20,564 bases of DNA from CAZPZR01 sp964591105. Its GTDB lineage: Bacteria > Bacillota > Clostridia > Lachnospirales > Lachnospiraceae. The translations under genes and the position numbers were made by a program. The DNA is taken from contig CAZPZR010000030.1 of assembly GCA_964591105.1 (NCBI GenBank), positions 1 to 20,564 of the forward strand. Direction: 5' to 3'. Positions 1-7,899 of this stretch are shown piece after piece; position 1 is the first letter of the stretch; every line of letters starts with the position of its first letter. The notes under the pieces are model-generated. The model ran no database searches and was not told the origin of the DNA. It saw only the letters and a program-made list of their open reading frames with translations.

Positions 1-72
1 TTGATGATTACTATTTTCATTTCTCATTTCTAATCAGTCACTGTATGACTACATTGTAACACATATCACCTG

Positions 73-612
73 TTATTTCATAATACTCATTAAATTTTCA
101 AATCTTCTTCTCTCTCCCGGTTCATCCACCTCATCCAGGTTCTTAATCCCCAGTTCTCGGCACACGATCTGCGCCACTTTCCATGCACACAACCCGGTAA
201 AGAAGATACACTGTTCTTTATGTTCACCCTGTGATTTATCAAATTCCTTCGTCAGTACTCGGCAGCAAATTGCATTCTTGCCATTTGCAGTTTTGAACCA
301 GTCATGTAATTCTTTTGTCAGCGCAAGGCAATGAATACTCTTCGGATCTTCTGGACCATTCGGTTCTGTTCGTCCAAAGAACATCCCCAATGCCAATATT
401 CCTCCATTAAATGCTCCGCATACGCATCCGGATTTTCCTGCTCCAACAGCCATTCCGGAAGCCATTGCAATCACTTCTTTCGGCAGATCTAATTGAAATT
501 CCTCACAGATTGCACTCATAAGAGCCTCACAGCAATAATATCCACCTTTAAATTTTTCTTCTGCGGTCCGTTGTACTTTTCTTGGACTAATCTCTGTCAC
601 TCCAATTTTCAT
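73..612 (-). CDS. C_GCAxxG_C_C family cysteine-rich redox protein
   Basis: The 179-residue product is cysteine-rich, with Cys at about 27, 28, 36, 63, 65, 95, 116, 117, 135, 142 and 151. Its core GKSGCVCGAFNGG (about 59-71) is the signature of the C_GCAxxG_C_C family, small proteins thought to bind a metal or act in thiol redox chemistry; the reaction is not established. There is no signal peptide or clear membrane segment, so it is probably cytoplasmic. A TTG five codons upstream keeps the frame open, but GAGAGGG lies six bases before the ATG at 612, so I start there. It is the last gene of an operon with the dipeptidase, the HExxH protein and the MFS permease; the gap to the dipeptidase stop is about 11 bases. 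No clear terminator follows before the window edge. Family assignment is good; function is open. Confidence 0.85.
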   Translation of the reverse strand: MKIGVTEISPRKVQRTAEEKFKGGYYCCEALMSAICEEFQLDLPKEVIAMASGMAVGAGKSGCVCGAFNGGILALGMFFGRTEPNGPEDPKSIHCLALTKELHDWFKTANGKNAICCRVLTKEFDKSQGEHKEQCIFFTGLCAWKVAQIVCRELGIKNLDEVDEPGERRRFENLMSIMK

Positions 613-623
613 AACTATCCCTC

Positions 624-1997
624 TCAATCCTTCGCCAATTCATACATTGCCTTCGCAATCATCTCAGCATTTTTCATAAGCCATTCAATTTCTACATATT
701 CATCCGGCTTATGTTCTCGAATCTCATCCCCTGGAAAAATAGGTCCAAATGCCAACACATTCGGAAGAGTTTTTGCATATGTTGCACCGCCAATACATTT
801 TGGCTCATCGTCTCTTCCCGTTTCTTCACGATAAACTTTCATCAGACGTTTCACAACTTCACTATCCGTTGGCATATACAGACATTTATCATGTTCCTGT
901 TCTGTCAGGTAAAATCCTGCATCTTCCAATCGTTTTTTCACGATTGGCTCACACGCTTCATACGACGCTGTCACCGGATAGCGATAGTTTAACCCAACTT
1001 CCAAGAAATCTTCATCTCCACGTATCATTCCCAAATTCATGGTAAGTGGTCCTGACACTTCATCTTTCATCGCAATCCCTAATGACTGACCATCGTGTTC
1101 CATTTGGACCGCTTCCCGCAAGAAGTCTATAACTTCTTTTGTTTCCGTCTCCAGTGGAAGCTGCGCTAATTCAATGAATAACTTCTGAATTGCATTCTCG
1201 CCTTCCCATGGTGTCGCAGCATGTGCGCTAATCCCCTCTGTTGAAACGACCTTTTTCTCAATCACCTTCTCGCCAGTAACTTCCGTCACTATCCGTTCAA
1301 GTACTGCTTCTGCCTGATGTGGCACGATATTCTCGGTCGTACCTCCCTGTATGGACTTCAAGCACCAGCCACTCTCCATTCTATCGGACATTCTATTTGC
1401 AAATTCATGTTTATAATGTTCAATAATAAATCCTTTTTCTCCGTGAATAACCGGATATTCTCCATCCGGTGTGAATCCCATCACTGGAAGTTCTCCACCA
1501 TGTTCCACATAATACGGGATATCATAGCCGCCATTTTCTTCACTCAGTCCAAAAATAATGCGAATACGTTTCTTCATCGGAAATTTTGATTCTTTGAGTG
1601 CAAGAAGACTGTAGAGTGCTGCAATCGTAGGCCCCTTGTCGTCCATCGTTCCACGTCCGTAGATTTTTCCGTCCATGACTTTCCCTTCGTAAGGCGGCAC
1701 GCTCCATCCGTCACCTGCCGGAACTACGTCCAGATGTCCGAGAACCGCAATCATTTCTTCTCCATCTCCATACTCGCACCACCCAACGCGATTATCTACG
1801 TTGCATGTTTGAAATCCCATCTTTTCTGCAAGGTCCAATACATACAAAAGACATGCATGAACCTGCTCTCCAAAAGGGAATTCCCCGTCGCTAATTTCAG
1901 AAACACTCGGAAATTGAATCGCCTTTTGAAGATTTTCCACCAATTCTTCTTGATGCAATCTTATATGTTCTTTTAAAATCTTATCTTCCCCACTCAT
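624..1997 (-). CDS. pepV: PepV-type M20 metallodipeptidase (Sapep family)
   Basis: This 457-residue cytoplasmic zinc or manganese dipeptidase of the M20 family hydrolyses dipeptides with an unblocked N-terminus. The metal-site motifs appear in order: GHLDVVPAGDGW gives H88 and D90, GRGTMDDKGP gives the bridging D119, SEENGG gives the general base E153 and metal ligand E154, TPDGE gives D178, and a C-terminal His lies in IREHKPDEY. These positions almost coincide with those known for Lactobacillus PepV (H87, D89, D119, E153, E154, D177, H439), and the length is normal for PepV. The ATG at 1997 is preceded by AGAAGG. It starts four bases after the stop of the HExxH gene, so translation is probably coupled. 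In this window it could finish hydrolysis of L-Ala-L-Glu or of imported dipeptides; that link is inference. Confidence 0.93.
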   Translation of the reverse strand: MSGEDKILKEHIRLHQEELVENLQKAIQFPSVSEISDGEFPFGEQVHACLLYVLDLAEKMGFQTCNVDNRVGWCEYGDGEEMIAVLGHLDVVPAGDGWSVPPYEGKVMDGKIYGRGTMDDKGPTIAALYSLLALKESKFPMKKRIRIIFGLSEENGGYDIPYYVEHGGELPVMGFTPDGEYPVIHGEKGFIIEHYKHEFANRMSDRMESGWCLKSIQGGTTENIVPHQAEAVLERIVTEVTGEKVIEKKVVSTEGISAHAATPWEGENAIQKLFIELAQLPLETETKEVIDFLREAVQMEHDGQSLGIAMKDEVSGPLTMNLGMIRGDEDFLEVGLNYRYPVTASYEACEPIVKKRLEDAGFYLTEQEHDKCLYMPTDSEVVKRLMKVYREETGRDDEPKCIGGATYAKTLPNVLAFGPIFPGDEIREHKPDEYVEIEWLMKNAEMIAKAMYELAKD

Positions 1998-2001
1998 AGC
2001 T

Positions 2002-2700
2002 TTACCTTCTCTGATATTTCGTCTTCAGAAGCCAGTTCTGATCAATAATCTTAACTTCTTCTCGGAATCGGACATGTAATCTCACAGAACTTTCCGTCTG
2101 CTGAATCTGTTCCACGCTTCCTTTCCCATATCTCGGATGTTCCACAGCATCACCCACTTGATATTTCACAACTCGATTTGCTTTACGCTCTGCATCCTGT
2201 TTTCTTCTGTACGTATCTCGAATCGGAACACTTTTGTCGTGAATTGGATTACGCAATACTTTCTGATAATCCTGCTTCATCAATGCCTCTCCTGCTTTAT
2301 AATAAGGCGTTGGTGCTGCACCAACCAGAGAACAACAATACTTCCATGCACTTCCGTGAAGTCCTGGCTGCCACTGATATTCCTTCGGGATCTCCATGTG
2401 CTTCACCATATAGTGTGCGTACTCATGCTTATATAAATCCATGCGGTCCTCTTTACTCAACGGATGCTTTACCGCATATCCAATAAAGAGCAGTGAAAAA
2501 TGAAAATGTTCTTTTTCCCCAAATCCAGCTTGTGTGTAAGAACCTAATACATCCTTTTCAAATCCAAATGTTATCGGCACTCTTGCACCTTGCAAATGAT
2601 ATTTTTTATCAAATTCTTGATACAGTGCCTGAATCTGCGCTGTCAAAATGGGAATTTCCTTATGCAGTTTTTGTACCAGTTCTTTATACTCACCGTTCAT
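2002..2700 (-). CDS. SprT-like HExxH metalloprotein with C-terminal UvrD-type Tudor-like domain
   Basis: This 232-residue protein has two parts. Residues about 20-140 resemble the SprT/Spartan-like zinc metalloprotease fold: KHEYAHYMVKH holds H92-E93-x-x-H96, and HGSAWKY holds H115, the position of the third zinc ligand. Residues about 178-230 (VGDAVEHPRYGKGSVEQI followed by a basic beta-rich stretch) resemble the Tudor/SH3-like tail found at the C-terminus of PcrA/UvrD helicases, where it contacts nucleic acid or RNA polymerase. There is no signal peptide, so it should be cytoplasmic. The linker (about 145-178) is strongly basic. An AAAGGACGTAGGA leader precedes the ATG. It sits between the MFS permease stop (15 bases) and the dipeptidase start (4 bases), so it is operonic. 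SprT-like proteins in other organisms cleave DNA-protein crosslinks; whether this one does is unknown. Confidence 0.75.
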   Translation of the reverse strand: MNGEYKELVQKLHKEIPILTAQIQALYQEFDKKYHLQGARVPITFGFEKDVLGSYTQAGFGEKEHFHFSLLFIGYAVKHPLSKEDRMDLYKHEYAHYMVKHMEIPKEYQWQPGLHGSAWKYCCSLVGAAPTPYYKAGEALMKQDYQKVLRNPIHDKSVPIRDTYRRKQDAERKANRVVKYQVGDAVEHPRYGKGSVEQIQQTESSVRLHVRFREEVKIIDQNWLLKTKYQRR

Positions 2701-2714
2701 TCCTACGTCCTTTT

Positions 2715-3908
2715 CTAAGCTGCTTTTTCTTTAATCGTATAACTTGCCACTGCTGCCACTGCGGAAAGTGCCATTGCAATCACCCATACAACCACATAGT
2801 CCCCAGTCATTTCTACACATCTTCCACCAATCCAGGAACTAAAGAAACTTCCAAGCTGATGACTCAAGAATACTACTCCGAATAACGTTGCTAAATTCTC
2901 TGCACCGAACAGCTTACTTGTAATTCCAGACGTTGGTGTCAGTGTCGCTGCACCTGTAAGTCCAAGCAAAATCATAACAGCAAGCACAGACCACTCTGAT
3001 TTTGGCATCCAAAGCAAGATTGCTACCCATGCCACACGACTTCCATAGAGGAACGTAACTACATATTTCATCGGAATTTTTTCACACAAAAATCCTGAAA
3101 ACAGAGAACCGATCATTGTAGCCGCCCCATAAATAGAAAAGAAAACAGCCGCCAATGTTTCACTAATTCCGTAAGATACAATCTGTGAAAATAAATGTGT
3201 TTCAATCGTTGCCATATGGTATCCACAAGTGAAGAAACCAATCAACAGGCACCAATAACTTCTGTTTTTAAATGCTTTTTTCAGCAGAGGTACGATAGAA
3301 GTATCTTTGCTTCCCTCTACAGCTTTTTCTTCTTCTCCGCTTACCACTCTTGATACTGGAACTAATAACATTACAATTGCTGCAAATATCAGCAACGTTG
3401 TTTTTAATCCTAATGTGTCAAACCCACTCTGAAGCAATGGAGAGAACACTACGCCACCAATTCCACTGCTGGCATTAACCATTCCAGATACAGCAACTGC
3501 CTTTTCATCTCCCAATACCGGCGTAACTGCTCCCATGATCATTCCAAAAGAAACCGCTCCAGTACCAGTTGCAAGTACCACTCCCATCGCAAGGTTCAGC
3601 ATCCAGGATGCACTGCAAAATGGAATCAGCGCCAAGCCCAATGCCATCAAGAAACTTCCCAACATTAATACGAATCTTTTTGACTTTTTCAATGCGACTA
3701 CACCAAAAATCGGCTGGGATACACCAAACACCAATTGTCCAATCGCAATTGCAAAGCTAACTGCTCCATATGCGATTCCTGTCTCAGCCGAAATTGCACC
3801 TACCATTACTCCATAAATGCTTCTCAATCCAGCACTTACAGCATACAATGCACACGCTCCCATCGCGATGCTCATAATTTTTAATTTTCCATTACTTTTT
3901 CCACTCAT
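2715..3908 (-). CDS. Major facilitator superfamily permease
   Basis: The 397-residue product is hydrophobic throughout, with about 12 predicted membrane segments in two bundles. A charged cytoplasmic loop near residues 188-212 (SGEEEKAVEGSKD and a lysine-rich stretch) separates them, as is usual for MFS carriers. A basic residue pair after TM2-TM3 (ALKKSKRF) fits the conserved MFS loop. The overall pattern recalls the oxalate/monocarboxylate-type MFS groups, but the substrate cannot be read from sequence. The ATG at 3908 follows an AAGGATAGAG site. It is the first gene of a four-gene operon with the HExxH protein, the dipeptidase and the C_GCAxxG protein, so a peptide or amino-acid-related substrate is possible but unproven. 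No convincing promoter was found in the 100 bases upstream. Confidence 0.88.
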   Translation of the reverse strand: MSGKSNGKLKIMSIAMGACALYAVSAGLRSIYGVMVGAISAETGIAYGAVSFAIAIGQLVFGVSQPIFGVVALKKSKRFVLMLGSFLMALGLALIPFCSASWMLNLAMGVVLATGTGAVSFGMIMGAVTPVLGDEKAVAVSGMVNASSGIGGVVFSPLLQSGFDTLGLKTTLLIFAAIVMLLVPVSRVVSGEEEKAVEGSKDTSIVPLLKKAFKNRSYWCLLIGFFTCGYHMATIETHLFSQIVSYGISETLAAVFFSIYGAATMIGSLFSGFLCEKIPMKYVVTFLYGSRVAWVAILLWMPKSEWSVLAVMILLGLTGAATLTPTSGITSKLFGAENLATLFGVVFLSHQLGSFFSSWIGGRCVEMTGDYVVVWVIAMALSAVAAVASYTIKEKAA

Positions 3909-4012
3909 TTTTCTCTATCCTTATATGTATTTCATGCATCATTGCATAGTCACTATCCATTTAAACACTCCCCATTCATTTTTTCAAGTATTGACAACAT
4001 TTCCAACAACAA

Positions 4013-4050
4013 AACCCCTGATAAAGAGTATTTTCTCTCTACCAGGGGTT
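4013..4050 (-). terminator. Intrinsic terminator after the DUF4230 gene
   Basis: AACCCCTG (4013-4020) pairs with CAGGGGTT (4043-4050). The stem continues inward to about 16 pairs with two mismatches around a six-base loop. It begins ten bases past the stop codon at 4060. The transcript then reads UUUUGUUGUU, a moderate U-tract. Confidence 0.8.
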
Positions 4051-4059
4051 CTTTAATAC

Positions 4060-4677
4060 TTATCGGAATCTCACTTCTACTTCACGTCTGCCTACAGAAT
4101 CATCTAAAATTCTGTGAATCAATTCTTCGGCATTTTCATCAGCTCTAATAAGCAGCTCTTCACAGTCAACATTTTTTTCTACATCTTTTGTTGCTTCTGA
4201 CACTGCCTCTGCAGTTCCCTCTTTTCCGTATCTGTTAAAAAGAGAAAACTTTTCATCGTAGAATTCAATACTTTCAGGATCCACATTCACATCTTGAAAT
4301 GTCGCATGTGGAATTGTTACAACCACTTTGTCTTTCTTTACCTTTATATCAAACTCTTCGATTTCCATTCCAGCGTTTGCTGTTGCATTGTATTTCATCG
4401 TAAAGCCACTTTTGTTAATAAATGGAATATCTCCTTTTGATAAAGTGATAACTCCTGTGTATGTAAGCTTCTGAGTTGTCAATTCACCGACATCCTCCAA
4501 TTTTCCGCTCACATAACCTGTACTAATTTTTTGATCTTCTTTCCAGTTGTGCCACTTTTCATTCACAAGCATTCCACTAAGAAAAGTAACTACTAAAACT
4601 GTGCAAATTCCAATCAACTTCACTTTTGTTGGGATTCTAAATTTTCTTCTTTCTCTTACTTCATATCTTTCTTCCAT
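4060..4677 (-). CDS. DUF4230 membrane-anchored protein
   Basis: The 205-residue protein has a basic N-terminus (REERRKFRIPTK region), one membrane segment at about 22-40, and then a soluble domain. The domain begins ELTTQKLTYTGVI and continues with a beta-rich part (KGDIPFINKSG, MEIEEFDIKVKKDKVVVTIP), matching the DUF4230 pattern, a widespread domain of unknown function in Firmicutes. The topology suggests the soluble domain lies outside the membrane. AAGGAGGAAGCAAT before the ATG is an excellent ribosome site. It follows the small hydrophobic protein gene by 65 bases and is closed by a hairpin ten bases after its stop, so the two genes form a short operon. No function is known. Confidence 0.85.
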   Translation of the reverse strand: MEERYEVRERRKFRIPTKVKLIGICTVLVVTFLSGMLVNEKWHNWKEDQKISTGYVSGKLEDVGELTTQKLTYTGVITLSKGDIPFINKSGFTMKYNATANAGMEIEEFDIKVKKDKVVVTIPHATFQDVNVDPESIEFYDEKFSLFNRYGKEGTAEAVSEATKDVEKNVDCEELLIRADENAEELIHRILDDSVGRREVEVRFR

Positions 4678-4742
4678 ATTGCTTCCTCCTTGCTTTTATC
4701 AACATTTCCTTCATAAATAGGATTCGTTTTCCACATTTTATT

Positions 4743-4961
4743 CTACTTATTCGCGGAGCAGATCACTGCGATGATTCCTACTACAATCAAAATAGGAAAT
4801 GCTAATGATAACAATCCTCCGATTACTAATCCAATCAACGTAAGTGGGAGGAGTACTACTGTTACAAGCAGCTTTGAAATTCCCCATGCTGCCTTCACTC
4901 CAAAAATAAGTAACTTTCCAAAAATAACTATGAGTAAAATTGTAAATAATAATGATAACAT
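4743..4961 (-). CDS. Small hydrophobic membrane protein, 72 aa, unknown function
   Basis: This short gene encodes an almost wholly hydrophobic 72-residue protein with two likely membrane helices (about 1-22 and 29-68, the second long enough to be two). The only charged residues are K16, K23, K30 and the C-terminal lysine. The reading frame is supported by a perfect AAGGAGG nine bases before the ATG. The next gene downstream also has a strong ribosome site, and a plausible promoter lies upstream. It is the first gene of an operon with the DUF4230 protein, which is itself membrane-anchored, so the two may act together. It resembles short phage-shock or YqaE-like membrane peptides only in composition; I do not recognise a family. 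Confidence 0.7.
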   Translation of the reverse strand: MLSLLFTILLIVIFGKLLIFGVKAAWGISKLLVTVVLLPLTLIGLVIGGLLSLAFPILIVVGIIAVICSANK

Positions 4962-4990
4962 CTCTAATTCCTCCTTATCTATGCCTTTAG

Positions 4991-5018
4991 TTTATAACAA
5001 AATTAGTAATTCGTAAAT
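4991..5018 (-). promoter_or_regulatory. Candidate promoter of the small-membrane-protein/DUF4230 operon
   Basis: On the minus strand, ATTTAC, 16 bases, then TATAAA, with TG one base before the -10 (extended -10). It lies about 30 bases upstream of the ATG at 4961, past the preceding operon's terminator. The -35 is weak. Confidence 0.45.
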
Positions 5019-5068
5019 CCGCGAAATTGCGTGTTAGAGTACCCTATTTCCACAAATACGCAAAATAA

Positions 5069-5092
5069 AAAGAGCTGCTTGCGCAACTCTTT
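5069..5092 (-). terminator. Intrinsic terminator of the DUF819/peptidase/epimerase operon
   Basis: On the minus strand AAAGAGTTGC pairs with GCAGCTCTTT (one G-U pair) around a GCAA tetraloop, followed by a UUUUUAUUUU tract. It starts six bases after the epimerase stop. GNRA tetraloop, stem length and U-tract are all classical. Confidence 0.92.
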
Positions 5093-5097
5093 CTACA

Positions 5098-6189
5098 TTA
5101 ATCCAAATATACCAATCCATTAATTCCATGAATTCCAAGTCCTGGATCATCAGAAACTATAATTTCTTTTTCGTTAAATACAGCTCCTCCAATGATTGGG
5201 TCTTCACTACAAAGTACTGGTCCATCCAAATCGACCTTTGTGATGATGTTCTTCGCACATGCAAGATGCACAGCAGCATTTACACTCACTTTTGCCTCCA
5301 ACATGCATCCAATCATACATTCTACCCCGTACACTTCTGCAGCTGATGCAATTTTCAGTGCCTGGTAAAGTCCGCCGCATTTCATCAATTTAATATTGAT
5401 AAGATCTGCTGCGCCCATCTGCATGATTTTCACTGCATCTTCTGTTGAGAATACACTTTCATCTGCCATAACTGGAACATAAGAACGTTCTGTTACGAAT
5501 TTTAATCCGTCAAAATCATGTCCTGGAACTGGCTGTTCTACGAATTCGATATCTAATCCTTTTTCCTGCATCTGGTTCAGGAGACGAACTGCCTGTTTTG
5601 GATTCCATGCCTGATTTGCATCAATACGAATCTTTGGTTCTGGACCTGCTGCCTCTCGTACTGCTGTCAAACGTGCAATATCAAGATCTGGATTTACACC
5701 CACTTTAATTTTCAATGTATCATATCCACGTTCAATTGCATTGATTGTATCTCTCGCCATTTCTTCTGGATCATTAACGCTGATTGTAATGTCTGTCGTA
5801 ATCTTTCTGCGGCTTCCACCAAGCATACGGTGAACTGGAATGTTATACAGCTGTCCATACAGATCATAGAGTGCCATATCTACTGCTGCTTTCGCACTTG
5901 TATTCTTCACGATACATTTGTTCAATGCCTGTAAGAGATTTTCGAAATCATCTACATCTCTTCCTACAATTGTCTTAATAATGTGATCTTTCAGTGCTCC
6001 AATGATTGCGCCTGTTGTATCACCAGTAATTGCACCTGTCGGTGGTGCTTCTCCATATCCCACATGTCCTGTATCTGTGTGAATTTCCACGATAATGTCT
6101 TCTACACTGGATACGGAACGAAGTGCCGTTTTGAATGGCACACGAAGCGGAACAGATATTTTCCCAATTCGTACATCAGTAATCTTCAT
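5098..6189 (-). CDS. L-Ala-D/L-Glu epimerase (enolase superfamily dipeptide epimerase)
   Basis: The enzyme epimerises the Glu of L-Ala-D-Glu, a murein breakdown product, to L-Ala-L-Glu, so that ordinary peptidases can use it. At 363 residues it has normal length. The catalytic set of the muconate-lactonising subgroup is complete: K160 and K162 (TLKIKVG), metal ligands D190 (RIDANQAW), E218 (FVEQP) and D243 (MADES), and K267 (NIKLMK). The DLD triplet D320-L-D322 (KVDLDGP) is the diagnostic pair that holds the dipeptide alpha-ammonium group in Bacillus YkfB and E. coli YcjG, whose residue numbers are nearly the same. AGGAGG precedes the ATG. It follows the transglutaminase-like gene by 19 bases and is the last gene of the operon. 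Specificity for Ala-Glu over other dipeptides is likely, not proven. Confidence 0.92.
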   Translation of the reverse strand: MKITDVRIGKISVPLRVPFKTALRSVSSVEDIIVEIHTDTGHVGYGEAPPTGAITGDTTGAIIGALKDHIIKTIVGRDVDDFENLLQALNKCIVKNTSAKAAVDMALYDLYGQLYNIPVHRMLGGSRRKITTDITISVNDPEEMARDTINAIERGYDTLKIKVGVNPDLDIARLTAVREAAGPEPKIRIDANQAWNPKQAVRLLNQMQEKGLDIEFVEQPVPGHDFDGLKFVTERSYVPVMADESVFSTEDAVKIMQMGAADLINIKLMKCGGLYQALKIASAAEVYGVECMIGCMLEAKVSVNAAVHLACAKNIITKVDLDGPVLCSEDPIIGGAVFNEKEIIVSDDPGLGIHGINGLVYLD

Positions 6190-6208
6190 AAATGTCTTCC
6201 TCCTGTTT

Positions 6209-7837
6209 TTATTCTATTTCTTCACACAGTAAAATCTCTTTACTGCGTTCATATTCTTCAAAGCTCAGCCCTTTCTGGTCTGTTTCAATTTCGCCCACCT
6301 GATTGTCATATGGGTCTGCACGCCAATGCATTTTTTCTATGGTAAATGGTGCCTGAAATTCGCTGTTTGCTACCATTCGATACGCATCTAGGTTTCCAAA
6401 ATAAAATTGGCGTCTTTCTTCATTTTCTGCGCGCACTGCTGAAATTCCATAAGAAGTATCTGCATAGAGCCATCCGTATGGTGCCACATAAAATTGTGCC
6501 CAATCGTGACCACCACAGAAATCAGGTTCTGCTGCAAGCCCGCTCTGCCATTTTGCCGGAACACCTGCGCATCTGCACATTGTAATAAAAAGCAATGTAA
6601 ATACGCCGCAATCCCCCGTGAAGTTTCTCGCACACATTTCCGCTATATTTTCTAACACGAAGTACGCTGGCATAAAGGTATATTTCATATTCTTTGTAAT
6701 GAAGTCATAGATTCTCTGCGCCTTTTCCAACGAATCCTTGGCTCCATCAGTCACGGATTCTGTCAATGCCTTTAAATATGGTGTAAATACAATGTGTGGT
6801 GCTTCTTCCCGAAGATAAAACTCTGGTTGATTTTCGTCGCATTTCTTCTCACTCAAATCATGATAAGTTGCTTTGTGTACATAAGAATATTCCACTAGAA
6901 ATTCGTGATTTTCTTCCATATATTTCATATTCTTTGTAATGAAGTCATAGATTCTCTGCGCCTTTTCCAACGAATCCTTGGCTCCATCAGTCACGGATTC
7001 TGTCAATGCCTTTAAATATGGTGTAAATACAATGTGTGGTGCTTCTTCCCGAAGATAAAACTCTGGTTGATTTTCGTCGCATTTCTTCTCACTCAAATCA
7101 TGATAAGTTGCTTTGTGTACATAAGAATATTCCACTAGAAATTCGTGATTTTCTTCCATATATTCTTCCCAGCAAATTGTTCGCTGCGGTGCAGATTCCG
7201 TCGAAATCTTTCCAGTTTCCGGGAGTACTTTTTCAATCTGAATCTCGCTCTGTTGCTCGCAAGCCGCAGGAAGTGGAAGATGTACACGCACGAACATTCC
7301 TTTTTGGAATTCTTCGTCTTTCACTTTCACCTTCGCACGAATTCGAATACGATTTTTCATGTAACCTTTCGTTTTCATCGTATTCATGCACTTATTCAGC
7401 CGATTTGTCTCCTCCGAATCTTTCCCAGCGCTCTCAACACCTGCAACCGTTATTCCTGCACGTTTTGCAAATCCTGCCTCCACCTTGCACAGTGTTTCGA
7501 AAAAGCGATTGAAGAAATGCATCTGTCCGTCCACATAGATCCAGCCAATCTTTCCTTCTTCCACTCTTTCATCGAACTCTTCTTCTGTAAAATCTGGGAT
7601 CTGCTCCTGTGCGATTTGAATCGCTTCCTCTCGCGTATATGGATAATCCAGTGGCAATCTCTGAATCATCTCCCTCTGAACAATCATACATTTTTTCAGT
7701 TCTTCTGGAAGATTCCCCTTACGGAGTCGCTGATCAATCAATGCGATTGCTTTTGGAAAATCACCTTTCATCTTATGTCTTAAAATATCTTCCGGTAATC
7801 CAATATTCAAATAACGAAATGTTTCGTTTATATTCAT
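6209..7837 (-). CDS. Transglutaminase-like cysteine peptidase with an exact internal 80-residue duplication
   Basis: The 542-residue product has a transglutaminase-like core near the C-terminus with a full catalytic triad: C410 (GDCGVF), H444 (GGHDWAQF) and D460 (YADTSYG). There is no signal peptide, so it is probably a cytoplasmic peptidase or amidase. Residues about 226-305 are repeated exactly as 306-385. The repeated block starts with MEENHEFLVEYSY and ends in the helix SLEKAQRIYDFITKNMKY, which normally leads straight into the core; without the extra copy the protein would be 462 residues. The frame is preserved. The ATG at 7837 has no recognisable Shine-Dalgarno and lies just after a terminator-like hairpin; no better downstream start was found. 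Between the DUF819 gene and the Ala-Glu epimerase, a role in trimming cell-wall peptides is a reasonable inference, parallel to NlpC/P60 YkfC in Bacillus. Confidence 0.85.
   Translation of the reverse strand: MNINETFRYLNIGLPEDILRHKMKGDFPKAIALIDQRLRKGNLPEELKKCMIVQREMIQRLPLDYPYTREEAIQIAQEQIPDFTEEEFDERVEEGKIGWIYVDGQMHFFNRFFETLCKVEAGFAKRAGITVAGVESAGKDSEETNRLNKCMNTMKTKGYMKNRIRIRAKVKVKDEEFQKGMFVRVHLPLPAACEQQSEIQIEKVLPETGKISTESAPQRTICWEEYMEENHEFLVEYSYVHKATYHDLSEKKCDENQPEFYLREEAPHIVFTPYLKALTESVTDGAKDSLEKAQRIYDFITKNMKYMEENHEFLVEYSYVHKATYHDLSEKKCDENQPEFYLREEAPHIVFTPYLKALTESVTDGAKDSLEKAQRIYDFITKNMKYTFMPAYFVLENIAEMCARNFTGDCGVFTLLFITMCRCAGVPAKWQSGLAAEPDFCGGHDWAQFYVAPYGWLYADTSYGISAVRAENEERRQFYFGNLDAYRMVANSEFQAPFTIEKMHWRADPYDNQVGEIETDQKGLSFEEYERSKEILLCEEIE
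6679..7164. repeat. Exact 240-bp in-frame tandem duplication within the transglutaminase-like gene
   Basis: 6679-6924 is identical base for base to 6919-7164 (246 bases each, overlapping by six). The period is 240 bases, or 80 codons, so the frame is kept. The six-base word TATATT occurs at 6679, 6919 and 7159, that is, at both ends and at the junction. This is the mark of a single duplication between short homologies. No substitution separates the copies, so the event is very recent, or it is an assembly artefact. Confidence 0.97.
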
Positions 7838-7839
7838 AT

Positions 7840-7899
7840 AAAAGACAGGTTCTCTATCCCGCCAAGCAAAACAGAGAACCTATACCCCTTTCGTCTTTT
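7840..7899 (-). promoter_or_regulatory. Terminator-like hairpin covering the ribosome-binding region of the transglutaminase-like gene
   Basis: On the minus strand AGGTTCTCT pairs with AGAGAACCT (7873-7881 with 7847-7855) around a 17-base loop. An outer stem AAAAGAC/GTCTTTT (7893-7899 with 7840-7846) closes it across an 11-base bulge. It starts at the DUF819 stop codon and ends three bases from the next ATG. The 3' arm ends in UUUUAU, so it could act as a weak terminator, an mRNA-stability stem, or a block to translation. Confidence 0.7.

Noticed and set aside
131..172. tRNA, rRNA or riboswitch genes anywhere in the spacers
   Set aside because: All spacers were read for cloverleaf, T-box and common aptamer landmarks and none was found; no dedicated covariance search could be run.
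6679..7164. Repeat considered as CRISPR or transposon-related
   Set aside because: Only two copies, directly abutting, no spacers, no terminal inverted repeats and no transposase; it is an intragenic duplication.
7036..7783. Long plus-strand open frames (158 and 212 codons) opposite the transglutaminase-like gene
   Set aside because: They lie wholly antisense to a gene with a full catalytic triad, have no ribosome sites and give low-complexity products rich in Ser, Phe, Leu and Cys.
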